Source: Novosphingobium ginsenosidimutans
GTDB taxonomy: Bacteria; Pseudomonadota; Alphaproteobacteria; Sphingomonadales; Sphingomonadaceae
DNA: 64,000 nt
Assembly (NCBI RefSeq): GCF_007954425.1
Contig: NZ_CP042345.1
Location: forward strand, 62,001 to 126,000
Reading direction: 5' to 3'
In this document: in pieces, positions 52,476 through 62,201 of the stretch
Position numbering within the stretch: the stretch's first letter is position 1
Layout of the letters: every line of letters begins with the position of its first letter
Position numbers and translations under genes: made by a program
Notes under the pieces: generated by a model
The model's database searches: none
The model's input: the letters and a program-made list of their open reading frames with translations, nothing else
What the model was told of the DNA's origin: nothing

Positions 52476-52487
52476 AGGATTGAACAG

Positions 52488-53372
52488 TTGCGCCCCGGCA
52501 CGCCCTCAATCGAACAGATCCGCACGGTCCTCGCCGTGGTCGAAGAAGGCAGCTTTGCCGCCGCCGGGCGCCATCTGCGCCGGGCCACATCGGTGGTCAG
52601 CTACGCGATCGCCAACATCGAGGCGCAGCTTGGCGTCAGGCTGTTCGAACGCGAAGGCACCCGCAAGCCGCAACTCACCGCGCAGGGTGCTGCCGTGGTC
52701 GAGGAATTGCGGCAGATCGAGGCGGCGCTGGCTGGCCTTGGCGCACGGGTGGAGGCGCTCAATGCCGGTCTCGAACCGCGCGTGGCCGTGGTGGTTGACG
52801 TGATGTTTCCTTCCGCCTGCCTGGCCGCCGCGCTACGCGATTTCGCAGCGCAGTTCCCGGCCGTGTCGCTGGCTTTGCGGGTCGAGGCGTTGGGGGCGGT
52901 TGCCGATCTTGTGCTCAAGGGCGAAGCGGCGCTTGGTGTTGCCGGCCCGCTGGCGGCCGAACAGGCCGGGGTCGAACGGCAATCGCTTGGCGAAGTTGAG
53001 CTAATCCCGGTCGCCGCCCCCGATCATCCATTGGCGCATGGCGCTGCAATCCGCGATCAGGTGCAGCTGGTGCTGTCGGACCGCTCGACACTATCCGAAG
53101 GCAAGGAGTTTTCGGTTATCAGCCCGCGCACCTGGCGACTGGGCGATCTGGGCGCCAAGCACGAGCTGCTGCGCCAGTCCTTGGGTTGGGGCAATATGCC
53201 CCGCTGGATGGTGGCAGATGATCTGGCCGACGGGCGCCTGGTCGAGCTGACCCTGCCAGAGGCGCCCGGCGGACGTTACCCGCTGTTCGCAATCCGCCGC
53301 ACCGATCGGCATCTTGGTCCGGCGACTCAGTGGCTGGCCGAGCGTCTGGCCTTTGCCCAGGATTTGAGCTGA
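52488..53372 (+). CDS. LysR-family transcriptional regulator
   Basis: A 294-residue LTTR. The N-terminal winged helix-turn-helix reads IRTVLAVVEEGSFAAAGRHLRRATSVVSYAIANIEAQLGVRLFERE, and the C-terminal half is the periplasmic-binding-protein-like effector domain (VAVVVDVMFPSACLAAALRDF). TTG 52488 follows AGGA by 8 bases. It is divergent from wrbA and shares the AT-rich control region, which suggests regulation of wrbA and of itself. The effector is unknown; a quinone or electrophile is a reasonable guess. Confidence 0.9.
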   Translation: MRPGTPSIEQIRTVLAVVEEGSFAAAGRHLRRATSVVSYAIANIEAQLGVRLFEREGTRKPQLTAQGAAVVEELRQIEAALAGLGARVEALNAGLEPRVAVVVDVMFPSACLAAALRDFAAQFPAVSLALRVEALGAVADLVLKGEAALGVAGPLAAEQAGVERQSLGEVELIPVAAPDHPLAHGAAIRDQVQLVLSDRSTLSEGKEFSVISPRTWRLGDLGAKHELLRQSLGWGNMPRWMVADDLADGRLVELTLPEAPGGRYPLFAIRRTDRHLGPATQWLAERLAFAQDLS

Positions 53373-53380
53373 CAAGCAAA

Positions 53381-53412
53381 GGGGCGCGGAAGGCCAAAAC
53401 CTTCCGCGCCCC
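53381..53412. terminator. bidirectional terminator hairpin
   Basis: GGGGCGCGGAAGG (53381-53393) and CCTTCCGCGCCCC (53400-53412) form a perfect 13-pair stem with a CCAAAA loop, in the 62-base gap between the convergent LysR and TonB receptor genes. T-tracts are poor on both sides, but stem strength and position make transcription termination in both directions likely. Confidence 0.8.
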
Positions 53413-53434
53413 TGCCCCCTTCAACCCAGATCGA

Positions 53435-56400
53435 TCAGAAGTCCTGCGTGATCGAGATCTTGGCGGTGAAGCCCAGCGGGCTGGCCGTGAACGGATCGTA
53501 GTTCTGATCGAGCCGCGCGAACGGCGGATCCTTGTCGAAGATGTTCAGCGCCGACAAGGCAATCGTCGTGCCGGTCTTCAGCTTCAGGCGATAGGTGGCA
53601 TCGAAGGTGGTGAAGCTTTCGATGTTCTTGCCCGTGGTGACCGAAGCGCCGGCCAGTGCCCCGGCGTTCGGGCCAAAGATCGCCGCACCGCGCTGGTCGG
53701 TATAGCCATCGAGGTAGTTCACCTGCAGGCGCAGCGAGTGATTGCCGAAGTTGCCTTCGAGGTAGGCGTTACCCTTCCACTGCGGCAGCGGATAGGCAGT
53801 GGTCTGATAGTTGAGCAGGCCAACCCCGTCGAAGGCCGGCTGAACCACCACGCCTTCCACTGTGACGTCAGAGGTCTTGTAGTCGATCACATAGGTACCG
53901 GCGAAACCGGCGGTGACCGAACCGGTGCCGATCGGCAGCTCGTAACTGGCCGAGAAGTCGATCCCCGAGGTGCTGACATCGGCCGAGTTCACGTACTGCG
54001 TGCGCAGCCGCTGGACATTGCCGATCCCGCAGCCCGCACCGGTAAAGGTAAAGCGCGATTGCAGAGCGGCGTAAGTCGGGTTGCCGCAGTTGGCCGTACC
54101 CGATGCGCCGAACATCGCCGCCACGATCCCGGCCACCGGCTCGCCCTCGATCGGGCCGGAGAAGTCATACTTGAAGTAATCGACGCTCGCCCGGAACCCG
54201 CCAGTGTTGATCAGCAAGCCGGCGTTGTAGGTCGTTGCGCTTTCCGGTGCGAGGTTCGGATTGCCGTTGATATCGATCGCCCGGAACGAGCTGCCGATGA
54301 TTTGCAGCGAGGTCAGGTTGCCAGCCAGGCTCTGCGACGGGGGCCCACGGAAGGTAGTGCCAAGTCCGCCGCGGATGGCCAGCCAGTCGGTCAGCTGGAA
54401 CTTGGCGCGGGCCTGCGGATCGAAGGTCGAGCCGACATTGCCGCCATAGTCTTCGTAGCGGGCCGAAAGCTGGATGTTAAAGGCATCGGTTACCGGCAGC
54501 TGCAATTCGGCAAAGGCGGCATAGACATCGCCTTCGCTGTCACCATTGCGGTTGGTGCCAAGGAAGCCGAGTGCACCGGTTTGCGGGCTACAAGTCGCGG
54601 CCGGGTTCAGCGGCGTGCCGGGGCACGGCGTGAGATCGAGGTTCGAGACGTCATTGTAGCGCCGGCTGTAGGTATTGCGGCGATACTGAACGCCCAGCGC
54701 GAAGCCAACGTCCCCGCCCGGCAGGGTCAGCCCGGTCTGGCCCGAAATCACCGCATCTGCCACGAGCTGGGTGGTGAAGGCCTGGGTCCGCGGCGTCTGG
54801 AACATCCAGTCGAATGTAGCGAGATCATTGATCAGGCCCGCCCCAGGTGCGGTCGACAGCCCGTTGGTGCTGCGCGAGCCGGCATAGTTCGGGTTGACGT
54901 TGCCGGTCACCGGGTTGGACTGGACGGCGGTCGAGAACGGGTTCCAGTAGGTACAGCCGTTGGTGCCCGCCAGTGCAGCCAGCTGGGCCGAGCTCAGGCC
55001 GGCGCGCGACGCGGTCGACGAATAGGCGCAGTTCGGCCCGCCGAAACCGGCCAGCGCGTTCTGGAACAGATCGCCGAAGGTGTCCGTGCCTTCGAACGCG
55101 CGTTCATAGCGGCTGTAGGTCAGGCTGGTGGTGAAGTTGAGCTTGTCCGACAGGCTCGTGTTCAGCTCGGCCGAAACCATCATCTGGTCCGAGATGCGCG
55201 GCGAAGTAGCCGAGCCGCGGCCCGGGAAGAGCGGATTGCCGCCCAGCAGGACCGGACGGAACAGCACCGGGAAGGCCAGCGCCGGGGCCAGCGGCGTGCC
55301 GCCAGCATCGGTCAAGCAGCCTGCTGCAGCGCCATAGACACGGCAATAATCGCGCAGCGCCGGGGCCCAGGTCGGGATCTGGAACACCCCGCCCCCGCCG
55401 CCAGCGGCATTGGCCGACGGCGGCAGCGTCGGCAGGTAGCTGGGCGAAGTCGTGATGCGGGTTTCGGAATGGCCCCACAGCGCGTTGACCCGCAAGTTGG
55501 TGCTTTCGCTGATGTCGACCTCGGCATCAAGGAACACCTGGAAGCGCTGTTCGGGCTCAACCAGGTTACCGAACAGGCCATACTGGTTAAAGCAGCGGTC
55601 CGTCGTGGAGCCTGGCAAGCTGCGGAAACCGCCAAGCGCGGTACAGCCAAGATCGGTGGTGAAGCTCAGCCCGCCGACTGTCGCGTTGAAATCGAAGTTG
55701 CCGGGGTTGCCGCCGCCGGTCCACCCGCCCTGCGGGTTGTTGGGATAGGGCTGGATCGTGAAATCCCGGTCGATTGTCTGCAGTTCTGACCGGCGCTGGT
55801 AACCGGCGGAAACGAAAATCCTGCCGCCATCGCCCGAATGGCCGAAGCTGATTGCCCCGCCATAATCACCCTTCGAACCAGAGATATAGCGATAATCGGC
55901 CGAGGCGCGGAAGCCTTCTTGATTGGTGCGGGTGATGAAGTTGACCACCCCGGCAATCGCGTCGGAACCATAGGTGGCAGCGGCGCCGTCCTTCAGCACC
56001 TCGATCCGCCCGATCGCGCCTGACGGGATCAGGTTGACGTCAACGATCGGAATCCCGCTGCCGCCTGACTGTACGATGCGCTTGCCGTTAAGCAGCACAA
56101 GCGTGCGCTGCGGCCCCAGACCGCGCAGGTTGACCGATGCGACGCCTTCGTTCCCTTGCGCGCGGGCATCGAACTGGTTGGCATCGCCGATGATCCCGGC
56201 CGAATTCGGCAGGTTCTTGAGCAGATCGATCGCCGAAGGACTGCCTTGCTTGGACAGCTCCTCTGCCCCGATCACGTCGATCGGCGCGGGCGCGTCTTCA
56301 CGCGAGCCGCGGATCAGCGACCCGGTGACGACGATTTCCTTCGGATTTTCGGCCGCCGCATCATCGGCCTGGTCCTGGGCAAATGCCGGACTGGACAGGG

Positions 56401-56458
56401 CAGCGATGCTAAGGGCGATAAGCGAAGTGGAACCAATGCGATGTTGGCGCGCAGACAT
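53435..56458 (-). CDS. TonB-dependent outer membrane receptor (second)
   Basis: A 1007-residue outer-membrane importer. It has a signal peptide (IALSIAALSSPAFAQDQ), a TonB-box-like EIVVTGSLIRG, and a plug with SVNLRGLGPQRTLVLLNGKRI and RIEVLKDGAAATYGSDAIAGVVNFIT. The long barrel ends ISITQDF with terminal Phe. Same architecture as the receptor at 43054-46089, but only partly alike, so they are separate family members with probably different ligands. Start ATG at 56456-56458 follows GGAGGAGAGG on the minus strand. The opposite strand also carries long open frames, which I regard as shadows. Confidence 0.93.
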   Translation of the reverse strand: MSARQHRIGSTSLIALSIAALSSPAFAQDQADDAAAENPKEIVVTGSLIRGSREDAPAPIDVIGAEELSKQGSPSAIDLLKNLPNSAGIIGDANQFDARAQGNEGVASVNLRGLGPQRTLVLLNGKRIVQSGGSGIPIVDVNLIPSGAIGRIEVLKDGAAATYGSDAIAGVVNFITRTNQEGFRASADYRYISGSKGDYGGAISFGHSGDGGRIFVSAGYQRRSELQTIDRDFTIQPYPNNPQGGWTGGGNPGNFDFNATVGGLSFTTDLGCTALGGFRSLPGSTTDRCFNQYGLFGNLVEPEQRFQVFLDAEVDISESTNLRVNALWGHSETRITTSPSYLPTLPPSANAAGGGGGVFQIPTWAPALRDYCRVYGAAAGCLTDAGGTPLAPALAFPVLFRPVLLGGNPLFPGRGSATSPRISDQMMVSAELNTSLSDKLNFTTSLTYSRYERAFEGTDTFGDLFQNALAGFGGPNCAYSSTASRAGLSSAQLAALAGTNGCTYWNPFSTAVQSNPVTGNVNPNYAGSRSTNGLSTAPGAGLINDLATFDWMFQTPRTQAFTTQLVADAVISGQTGLTLPGGDVGFALGVQYRRNTYSRRYNDVSNLDLTPCPGTPLNPAATCSPQTGALGFLGTNRNGDSEGDVYAAFAELQLPVTDAFNIQLSARYEDYGGNVGSTFDPQARAKFQLTDWLAIRGGLGTTFRGPPSQSLAGNLTSLQIIGSSFRAIDINGNPNLAPESATTYNAGLLINTGGFRASVDYFKYDFSGPIEGEPVAGIVAAMFGASGTANCGNPTYAALQSRFTFTGAGCGIGNVQRLRTQYVNSADVSTSGIDFSASYELPIGTGSVTAGFAGTYVIDYKTSDVTVEGVVVQPAFDGVGLLNYQTTAYPLPQWKGNAYLEGNFGNHSLRLQVNYLDGYTDQRGAAIFGPNAGALAGASVTTGKNIESFTTFDATYRLKLKTGTTIALSALNIFDKDPPFARLDQNYDPFTASPLGFTAKISITQDF

Positions 56459-56721
56459 AACCTCTCCTCCATGACGGGCTTGCCGCCATCGGGCCGAGGC
56501 CCGCTGGAGAGGCTCACCCACTTGCGCCGCTTTGTGCGGCGTCTGGAGGCAAGCTTACGTATTATCGCTCTACAGTCAAACCGTTGCTGCCAGCTGTCCG
56601 GCGATCCGGTTAAGGCTTTGCCTTTCGCACGCGTTTCCCTATAGGCATGGAGCCCCGGAAGAGCGGTCTTCACGACTCGTCTCAGCCGGGGCTTGTCATT
56701 TTGCTTGCAGGGTAGCCGCTC

Positions 56722-57504
56722 ATGTCCCGTCGCCGCCAGATCTACGAAGGCAAGGCCAAGATCCTCTACGAAGGTCCGGAACCGGGCACTCTGATCCAGT
56801 ATTTCAAGGACGATGCCACAGCCTTCAACGCCCAGAAAAAGGGCACGATCAACGGCAAGGGCGTTATCAACAACCGCATCAGCGAGCATGTCTTCACCCG
56901 GCTGAGCCACATCGGCATCCCGACCCACTTCATCAAGCGGCTCAACATGCGCGAGCAGCTGGTGCGGCAGGTGGAAATCATTCCGATCGAAGTTCTGGTG
57001 CGCAATGTCGCTGCTGGCTCGATCTCCAAGCGCCTGGGCATCCCTGAGGGTGAGCCGCTGCCCCACACCCTGATCCAGTACTGCCTCAAGGACGATGCGC
57101 TGGGCGATCCGTTGGTCTCCGAAGAGGAAATTGCCTGCTTCGGCTGGGCCAGCAACGAAGAGATGCAGGACATCTCGTCGATGGCGATCCGCGTGAACGA
57201 TTTCATGTGCGGCATGTTCGCCGCGATCAATATCCGCCTGGTGGACTTCAAGCTGGAGTTTGGGCGGATCTGGGAAGGCGACTATAGCCGCGTGATCCTC
57301 GCCGACGAGATCAGCCCCGATGGCTGCCGCCTGTGGGACATGACCACCGGCGAAAAGCTCGACAAGGACCGCTTCCGCCGCGATCTGGGCGGTGAGGAAG
57401 AGGCCTATCAGGAAGTCGCACGCCGGCTTGGCCTGCTCGACAGCGACAATGGGCCAAGCGAAGTGCTAGACCTGTCGGCCCACCGCAAGCTGCGCGGGAA
57501 GTAG
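56722..57504 (+). CDS. purC: SAICAR synthetase
   Basis: Phosphoribosylaminoimidazole-succinocarboxamide synthase, joining CAIR with aspartate in purine synthesis. 260 residues. Seen: [18 protein letters not shown] at the N-terminus, [27 protein letters not shown] and [37 protein letters not shown] 56722 follows GCAGGG at 56707-56712, about nine bases away. Divergent from the TonB receptor. purF is 15 kb away, so purine genes are scattered. Confidence 0.96.
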   Translation: MSRRRQIYEGKAKILYEGPEPGTLIQYFKDDATAFNAQKKGTINGKGVINNRISEHVFTRLSHIGIPTHFIKRLNMREQLVRQVEIIPIEVLVRNVAAGSISKRLGIPEGEPLPHTLIQYCLKDDALGDPLVSEEEIACFGWASNEEMQDISSMAIRVNDFMCGMFAAINIRLVDFKLEFGRIWEGDYSRVILADEISPDGCRLWDMTTGEKLDKDRFRRDLGGEEEAYQEVARRLGLLDSDNGPSEVLDLSAHRKLRGK

Positions 57505-57560
57505 TCGCTCGCCGACAGGGGCTTGCGGGTAACCGGCATCTCGGCAACAAAGGGCCGATG

Positions 57561-60410
57561 ATGTCGCGTAAGTTTCTGTTCGTCTTGATTCTTTCCACCA
57601 CTGCGCTCGCCGCCTGCGCCCCGCAGCAGGCGCGGCTGGTTAGCGCCGCGCAGACGGCCAAGCCGACTTGGGCGTTTGAGGCGAGCGACGTTCCGGTTGA
57701 GGAGGACTACAAGTTTGGCAAGCTCGACAACGGCCTGCGGTATGTCATTCGCAGCAATGCGATGCCGCAGGGCCAGGCGCTGGTACGAATGGTGGTCAAT
57801 GTCGGCTCGCTCGACGAGGCCGACGACGAGCGCGGCTATGCCCACTATGTGGAGCATATGGCCTTCAACGGCAGCACCAATGTGCCCGAAGGCGAGATGA
57901 TCAAATTGCTTGAGCGGCAGGGCCTGGCCTTTGGCGCCGATACCAATGCTTCGACCGGCTTTGAACGGACCGAATACAAGCTCGACCTGCCGCGCAACGA
58001 TCCTGCCCTGCTCGACACTGCGCTGATGCTGATGCGCGAGACTGCCAGCGAACTGACCATCAGCGAAGCCGCAGTTGCGCGCGAACGCGGCGTAATCCTC
58101 TCCGAAAAGCGCGATCGCAACACCTTTGCCCTGCGTAATTTCGAGGACCAAATGCAGTTCCTCCACCCGCAGGCGCGTTATGCCAGCCGTCTGCCAATCG
58201 GGACCGAGGAAACGCTCAACGCCGCCACGGCCGAGCGGTTGCGCGCCTTCTGGCGGCGCGAATATGTCCCCGCGCAGACCACGCTGCTGGTTGTGGGAGA
58301 CTTTCCGGTTGAAGCGGTTGAAGCAGCGATCAAGGCCCGCTTTGCCGACTGGCGCCCCGCCCCGGCTGAGCCGCAGCCCTTGGCCGGCCCGTTCGATCCC
58401 AAGGCCGGGCCGCGCGAAGATATCTTCCTTGACCAGGCGCTGTCCGAGCGGGTGACTGTCAGCCGTGACGGCCCCTGGCTCGACGAGCCCGATACATTGG
58501 CCCAGCGCCGCGAAAACCTGTTGCGGCAGATCGGCTATGGCATCGTCAATCGCCGCCTGCTGCGCCGCACGCGCGAGGCGAATGCGCCGTTCCGCGGCGC
58601 CGGGGTGGGAACCTCGGATAGCTTCCGCGAAGGCCGCGCCACCAATATGATTGTCGAAACCGTGGACGGCGGCTGGAAGCGCGGATTACAGGCAGCGACC
58701 GAAGAATATCGCCGTGCGCTGGAATACGGCTTTACCCAAGCGGAAGTCGCCGAGCAGATCGCCAATGCTCGCACCTCCGCGCGCAACGCTGCGGCAAGCG
58801 AGAGCACGCGCAGTCATGGAACGCTGCTCGGCGCGGTGCTGGCATTGGTGACTGACGATATCGTTCCTGACAAGCCCAGCCGGTCGCTTGAACGGCTGGA
58901 AGCCTTCATCCCGGAGATCACGCCGGACAAGGTATTGGCGGCATTGAAGCGCGAGTTGGTTCCGCTCGAGCAGCCCTTGATCCGCTTCCAGGGGCGGCGC
59001 GAACCGATTGGCGGCACCGAGGCGCTGCGTGAGGCATGGGATGCGGCATTCAAGGCCAAGGTGAGCAAGCCTGAAAGCAAGGCCGGCGGAGCCTTTGCCT
59101 ACACCGATTTCGGTCCAGCCGGGCAGGTGGTCAGCGACGTGACCGAGCCGCGCTATGGCATCCGCCAGCTCCGCTTTGCCAACGGGGTCATGCTCAACCT
59201 CAAGCGTACTGACCTGACCAAGGATCGAGTCCTGGTTCGCCTGTCGCTCGACGGCGGAAGCATGCTGGCGACGCGTGACAAGCCACTCGCGGTGCAGATG
59301 ATGGCCGTGTTCGGCCAAGGCGGTCTCGGCAAGCATTCGCGGGACGAACTCGACAGCCTGCTGGCCGGCCGGACGGTCGGCGTCGGTTTGGGCGGCGCAG
59401 CGGAAACCTTTGCCGCCGGGGCCACCACCACCCCAGCCGATCTGGAGCTTCAACTCCAGGTCCTTGCTGCGCAGCTGACCGATCCAGGCTACCGGCCGGA
59501 GGGTGAGGTGCTCTACCGCCAGAGCATCAACAACTTGTTTGCCGCCTTGGGAGCGACGCCGGACTCAGCGCTTAGCGGGGCTCTGGGTGGAATCCTGTCG
59601 GACAATGATCCGCGGTTTTCGCTCGGCAAGGTCGAGGACTATCGCAAGCTGACCTTCGCCCAACTGAAGGACTCGGTAAGCGATCGACTGGCCAAAGGTG
59701 CCATCGAGCTGGCACTCGTCGGTGACTTCGATGAGGCGAGGGCAATCGCCCTGGTTGCCAAGACGCTGGGCGCCCTGCCGCCGCGCGAGGCAACCTTCCA
59801 GCCCTATGCCGAACAGCGCGAGCGAAGCTTCACGAATGACCGTTCGCGCCGGGTGCTGCGCCACAAGGGCGCCAAGGACCAGGCCCTGCTAACGCTCCAC
59901 TGGCCAACCCGTGACGGCGAAGACCTGAAGCAAGCCATTGCCCTCGATCTGCTGGAACGTGTCGTGCAGGTCGAACTGACTGACACACTGCGCGAGGCGC
60001 TGGGCAAGGCCTATTCGCCGGGCGTCAGCGCCAACAGCCCACGGGTCTGGCGTGGCTATGGCACTTTTGCGCTGCGCGCTTCGGTCGATGTCAAGGAAGT
60101 GGCAACGACCCGCGCGGCCATGCGCAGCCTGCTGGAAGAACTGCGCAAGGCCCCGGTCAGCGCCGACGTGGTCCAGCGGGCCCGGGCACCGCTACTGGAG
60201 AATCTTGACGCGGTGCTCAAGACGAACGCCGGCTGGATGAGCCTTGCCGACCGGGTGCAGTCAAAGCCCGATGGGCTGGACCGCTTCGCCAATTCGCGCG
60301 CGATCATCACGGCGTTGACCGCTGCAGACCTCCTCGCCCTGGCCCGGCGCTATCTCGATCCGGACCAGGGGCTGGAGATCCTTGTGTTGCCCGAAGGCGT
60401 CGAGCCCTAG
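57561..60410 (+). CDS. M16 family zinc metallopeptidase, lipoprotein
   Basis: Pitrilysin-type peptidase of 949 residues, the two-domain-repeat length. The zinc motif HxxEH is H95-YVE-H99 (GYAHYVEHMAFNG), with the downstream Glu expected about 75 residues later. Lipobox LAAC near residue 19 suggests anchoring in the envelope. Start: AAAGGG at 57549-57554 is 6 bases from ATG 57561 and only 3 from ATG 57558, so the second ATG is chosen. The C-terminal inactive half (DFDEARAIALVAKTLGALPPRE) is typical. Convergent with the Blh-like gene, sharing a CTAG of the two stops. Confidence 0.92.
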   Translation: MSRKFLFVLILSTTALAACAPQQARLVSAAQTAKPTWAFEASDVPVEEDYKFGKLDNGLRYVIRSNAMPQGQALVRMVVNVGSLDEADDERGYAHYVEHMAFNGSTNVPEGEMIKLLERQGLAFGADTNASTGFERTEYKLDLPRNDPALLDTALMLMRETASELTISEAAVARERGVILSEKRDRNTFALRNFEDQMQFLHPQARYASRLPIGTEETLNAATAERLRAFWRREYVPAQTTLLVVGDFPVEAVEAAIKARFADWRPAPAEPQPLAGPFDPKAGPREDIFLDQALSERVTVSRDGPWLDEPDTLAQRRENLLRQIGYGIVNRRLLRRTREANAPFRGAGVGTSDSFREGRATNMIVETVDGGWKRGLQAATEEYRRALEYGFTQAEVAEQIANARTSARNAAASESTRSHGTLLGAVLALVTDDIVPDKPSRSLERLEAFIPEITPDKVLAALKRELVPLEQPLIRFQGRREPIGGTEALREAWDAAFKAKVSKPESKAGGAFAYTDFGPAGQVVSDVTEPRYGIRQLRFANGVMLNLKRTDLTKDRVLVRLSLDGGSMLATRDKPLAVQMMAVFGQGGLGKHSRDELDSLLAGRTVGVGLGGAAETFAAGATTTPADLELQLQVLAAQLTDPGYRPEGEVLYRQSINNLFAALGATPDSALSGALGGILSDNDPRFSLGKVEDYRKLTFAQLKDSVSDRLAKGAIELALVGDFDEARAIALVAKTLGALPPREATFQPYAEQRERSFTNDRSRRVLRHKGAKDQALLTLHWPTRDGEDLKQAIALDLLERVVQVELTDTLREALGKAYSPGVSANSPRVWRGYGTFALRASVDVKEVATTRAAMRSLLEELRKAPVSADVVQRARAPLLENLDAVLKTNAGWMSLADRVQSKPDGLDRFANSRAIITALTAADLLALARRYLDPDQGLEILVLPEGVEP

Positions 60411-61291
60411 GCCCAGTCTGCCCCATCGGGCAGGCGCAGCGGCAGCTTTAGGTAATGCGCGCCGTTGCCTTCGGCCGGGGGCAAGTGCCCGGCACGGATA
60501 TTGACCTGGACCGAGGGCAGCAGCAGGCGCGGCGCAGCTAGGCCCGCATCCCTGCCCTGCCGCATTGCGACAAAGTCCGCCTCGCTTACCCCGTCATGGA
60601 TATGAATGTTTCTGGCGCGCTGCTCGGCGACGGTGGTCTCCCAGGCATAGTCATCCCGGCCGGGTGCCTTGTAGTCATGACACATGAATAGCCGCGTTTC
60701 GGGCGGATAGGCCAGCATCCGGCGGATCGAGTGATAGAGTTCGGCTGCGTTACCGCCCGGGAAGTCGGTCCGCGCCGTGCCATAGTCCGGCATGAACAGC
60801 GTATCCCCGACGAAGATCGCATCGCCAACCTTGTAGGAGACACAGGCCGCAGTGTGGCCCGGAGTATGCAGCACCTCGAACACCAGATCGCCCACGGCAA
60901 AGGTCTCGCCATCGGTGAACAGGTCGTCAAACTCGGCCCCGGTGCCGGAAACGTCGGGCGCATTGAACACACCGGCGAAGACCTGCTGCACGGCATCGAT
61001 GTGCGCGCCGATGCCCACCCGCGCCCCGGTCCGCGCCTTGATCAGCGGGGCGGCGGAGAGATGGTCGGCATGGGCGTGGGTTTCGAGCACGCGGGTGATG
61101 GTCCAGCCGCCCTGCTCGGCTGCCGCCAGGACGGCATCGGCTGAGCCGGTTGAGACCTTGCCTGAAGCCGGATCAAAATCGAGCACCGAGTCGATCACCA
61201 CGGCCTGACGCGTCACCGGATCGCCGACCAGATAGGACACGGTGAAGGTCGGTTCATCGAAAAAAGCCTGAATATGTGCGGGGTTGGTCAT
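60407..61291 (-). CDS. blh: MBL-fold persulfide dioxygenase-like hydrolase (Blh type)
   Basis: ETHE1/Blh-like metallo-beta-lactamase fold enzyme expected to oxidise glutathione persulfide to sulfite, with one iron. 294 residues. Metal ligands are in THAHADHLSA (H72-x-H74-x-D76-H77), HTPGHTAACVSY and FVGDTLFMPDYGTARTDFPGG, and the last His is in LFMCHDYKAPGR. Divergent from the ArsR/BigR gene across 71 bases that contain the operator, as in the bigR-blh loci of plant-associated bacteria. Rhodanese and sulfite-exporter genes across the promoter support the role. Confidence 0.9.
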   Translation of the reverse strand: MTNPAHIQAFFDEPTFTVSYLVGDPVTRQAVVIDSVLDFDPASGKVSTGSADAVLAAAEQGGWTITRVLETHAHADHLSAAPLIKARTGARVGIGAHIDAVQQVFAGVFNAPDVSGTGAEFDDLFTDGETFAVGDLVFEVLHTPGHTAACVSYKVGDAIFVGDTLFMPDYGTARTDFPGGNAAELYHSIRRMLAYPPETRLFMCHDYKAPGRDDYAWETTVAEQRARNIHIHDGVSEADFVAMRQGRDAGLAAPRLLLPSVQVNIRAGHLPPAEGNGAHYLKLPLRLPDGADWA

Positions 61292-61309
61292 GCAACGACT
61301 CCTTGATGC

Positions 61310-61348
61310 TTGACATATATTAGCATCTTCTTATTTAGCAAGTGCTAA
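61310..61348 (+). promoter_or_regulatory. BigR-type operator and promoter of the sulfide module
   Basis: A -35 TTGACA (61310-61315) and a -10-like TATTTA (61332-61337) are separated by 16 bases. The perfect palindrome TTAGCA-AG-TGCTAA (61335-61348) overlaps the -10, and a further half-site TTAGCA lies at 61320-61325 inside the spacer. Binding of the ArsR-family repressor here would block both this promoter and probably the divergent blh promoter. Confidence 0.7.
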
Positions 61349-61362
61349 TGAATGGAGTCGCG

Positions 61363-61680
61363 ATGAACAGCCTGACCACCGATCTCGAGCGCTTCGCCGC
61401 CAATGCGGCGGAAGTCTCGGCCATGCTCAAGGCCATGGGCAACCAGCGCCGGCTGATGGTGCTGTGCCAGCTGGCCGAACATGGCGAGATGCGGGTGGGC
61501 GACCTCGCCCAAGCGGTCGGCCTGTCGCAATCGGCACTTTCGCAGCACCTCGCGGTGCTGCGCGAGGAAGGCCTGCTGGCCTTCCGGCGCGAGGCGCAGG
61601 TCGCCTGGTACCGCATCGCCGATCCGCGCTGTGAGCAGCTGCTCGTAACGCTCCACCAACTCTACTGCCAGATGGATTGA
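61363..61680 (+). CDS. bigR: ArsR-family persulfide-sensing repressor, BigR/SqrR-like
   Basis: A 105-residue winged-helix repressor. The HTH is RVGDLAQAVGLSQSALSQHLAVLREEGLL, followed by a beta wing (FRREAQVAWYRI). Three cysteines are present: C35 (LMVLCQL), C90 and C102 (LYCQMD). C35 and C102 match the positions of the two redox cysteines that form a tetrasulfide bridge in BigR/SqrR (about 41-42 and 107-108). ATG 61363 follows GGAG at 61354-61357. First gene of a three-gene plus operon. Confidence 0.88.
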   Translation: MNSLTTDLERFAANAAEVSAMLKAMGNQRRLMVLCQLAEHGEMRVGDLAQAVGLSQSALSQHLAVLREEGLLAFRREAQVAWYRIADPRCEQLLVTLHQLYCQMD

Positions 61681-61684
61681 CACC

Positions 61685-62197
61685 ATGACCCTGACCAAGA
61701 TCACCCCAGCCGAAGCCCGTGCCCGAATTGCCGAAGGCGCGGCCCTGGTCGATATTCGCGCGGCCGACGAACATGCCCGCAGCCACATCCCGGGTGCACT
61801 CAACGCACCCTTGGGCACTGCGTTCAACCTGGGCGATGCCCCGGCGGTGATCTATCACTGCCGTTCCGGCATGCGTACTGATGCCAATGCTGCGCAGCTT
61901 GCCGCCGCCAGCCCGTGCGAGGCCTATCTGCTCGAAGGCGGAATCGAAGCCTGGCGCCAGGCCGGCCTGCCGGTAATCACCGATGCCAAGGCCCCGCTGG
62001 AAATCATGCGCCAGGTTCAGATCACCGCCGGCCTGCTGGTCCTGCTCGGGGTGATCGGCGCACTGACCGTGACGCCGTGGCTGATCGGCCTCAGCGCATT
62101 TGTCGGTGCCGGACTGACCTTTGCCGGCCTCACCGGCTGGTGCGGCATGGCCAAGCTGCTGGCGCTGATGCCCTGGAACCGGCGCGCGGCCGCCTGA
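61685..62197 (+). CDS. rhodanese-DUF2892 membrane protein (YgaP type)
   Basis: 170 residues: an N-terminal rhodanese domain with the active-site loop C59-RSGMR64, then a C-terminal DUF2892 pair of membrane helices (ITAGLLVLLGVIGALTV and LIGLSAFVGAGLTFAGLTG) ending CGMAKLLALMPWNR. This is the YgaP-like sulfurtransferase, anchored in the inner membrane and handling persulfide sulfur. The start ATG is 4 bases after the repressor stop. It is part of the sulfide detoxification operon. Confidence 0.92.
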   Translation: MTLTKITPAEARARIAEGAALVDIRAADEHARSHIPGALNAPLGTAFNLGDAPAVIYHCRSGMRTDANAAQLAAASPCEAYLLEGGIEAWRQAGLPVITDAKAPLEIMRQVQITAGLLVLLGVIGALTVTPWLIGLSAFVGAGLTFAGLTGWCGMAKLLALMPWNRRAAA

Positions 62198-62201
62198 AGC
62201 A

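Noticed and set aside
53330..55789. An 819-codon open frame on the plus strand opposite the second TonB receptor
   Set aside because: Shadow of the receptor frame: Arg/His/Gln-rich translation without motifs, no ribosome site, and it begins inside the LysR gene and runs through a terminator hairpin.
56525..56541. Hairpin CGCCGC-TTTGT-GCGGCG upstream of the second TonB receptor as a terminator
   Set aside because: It lies in the divergent promoter region of two genes with no T-run; more likely chance or a leader stem.
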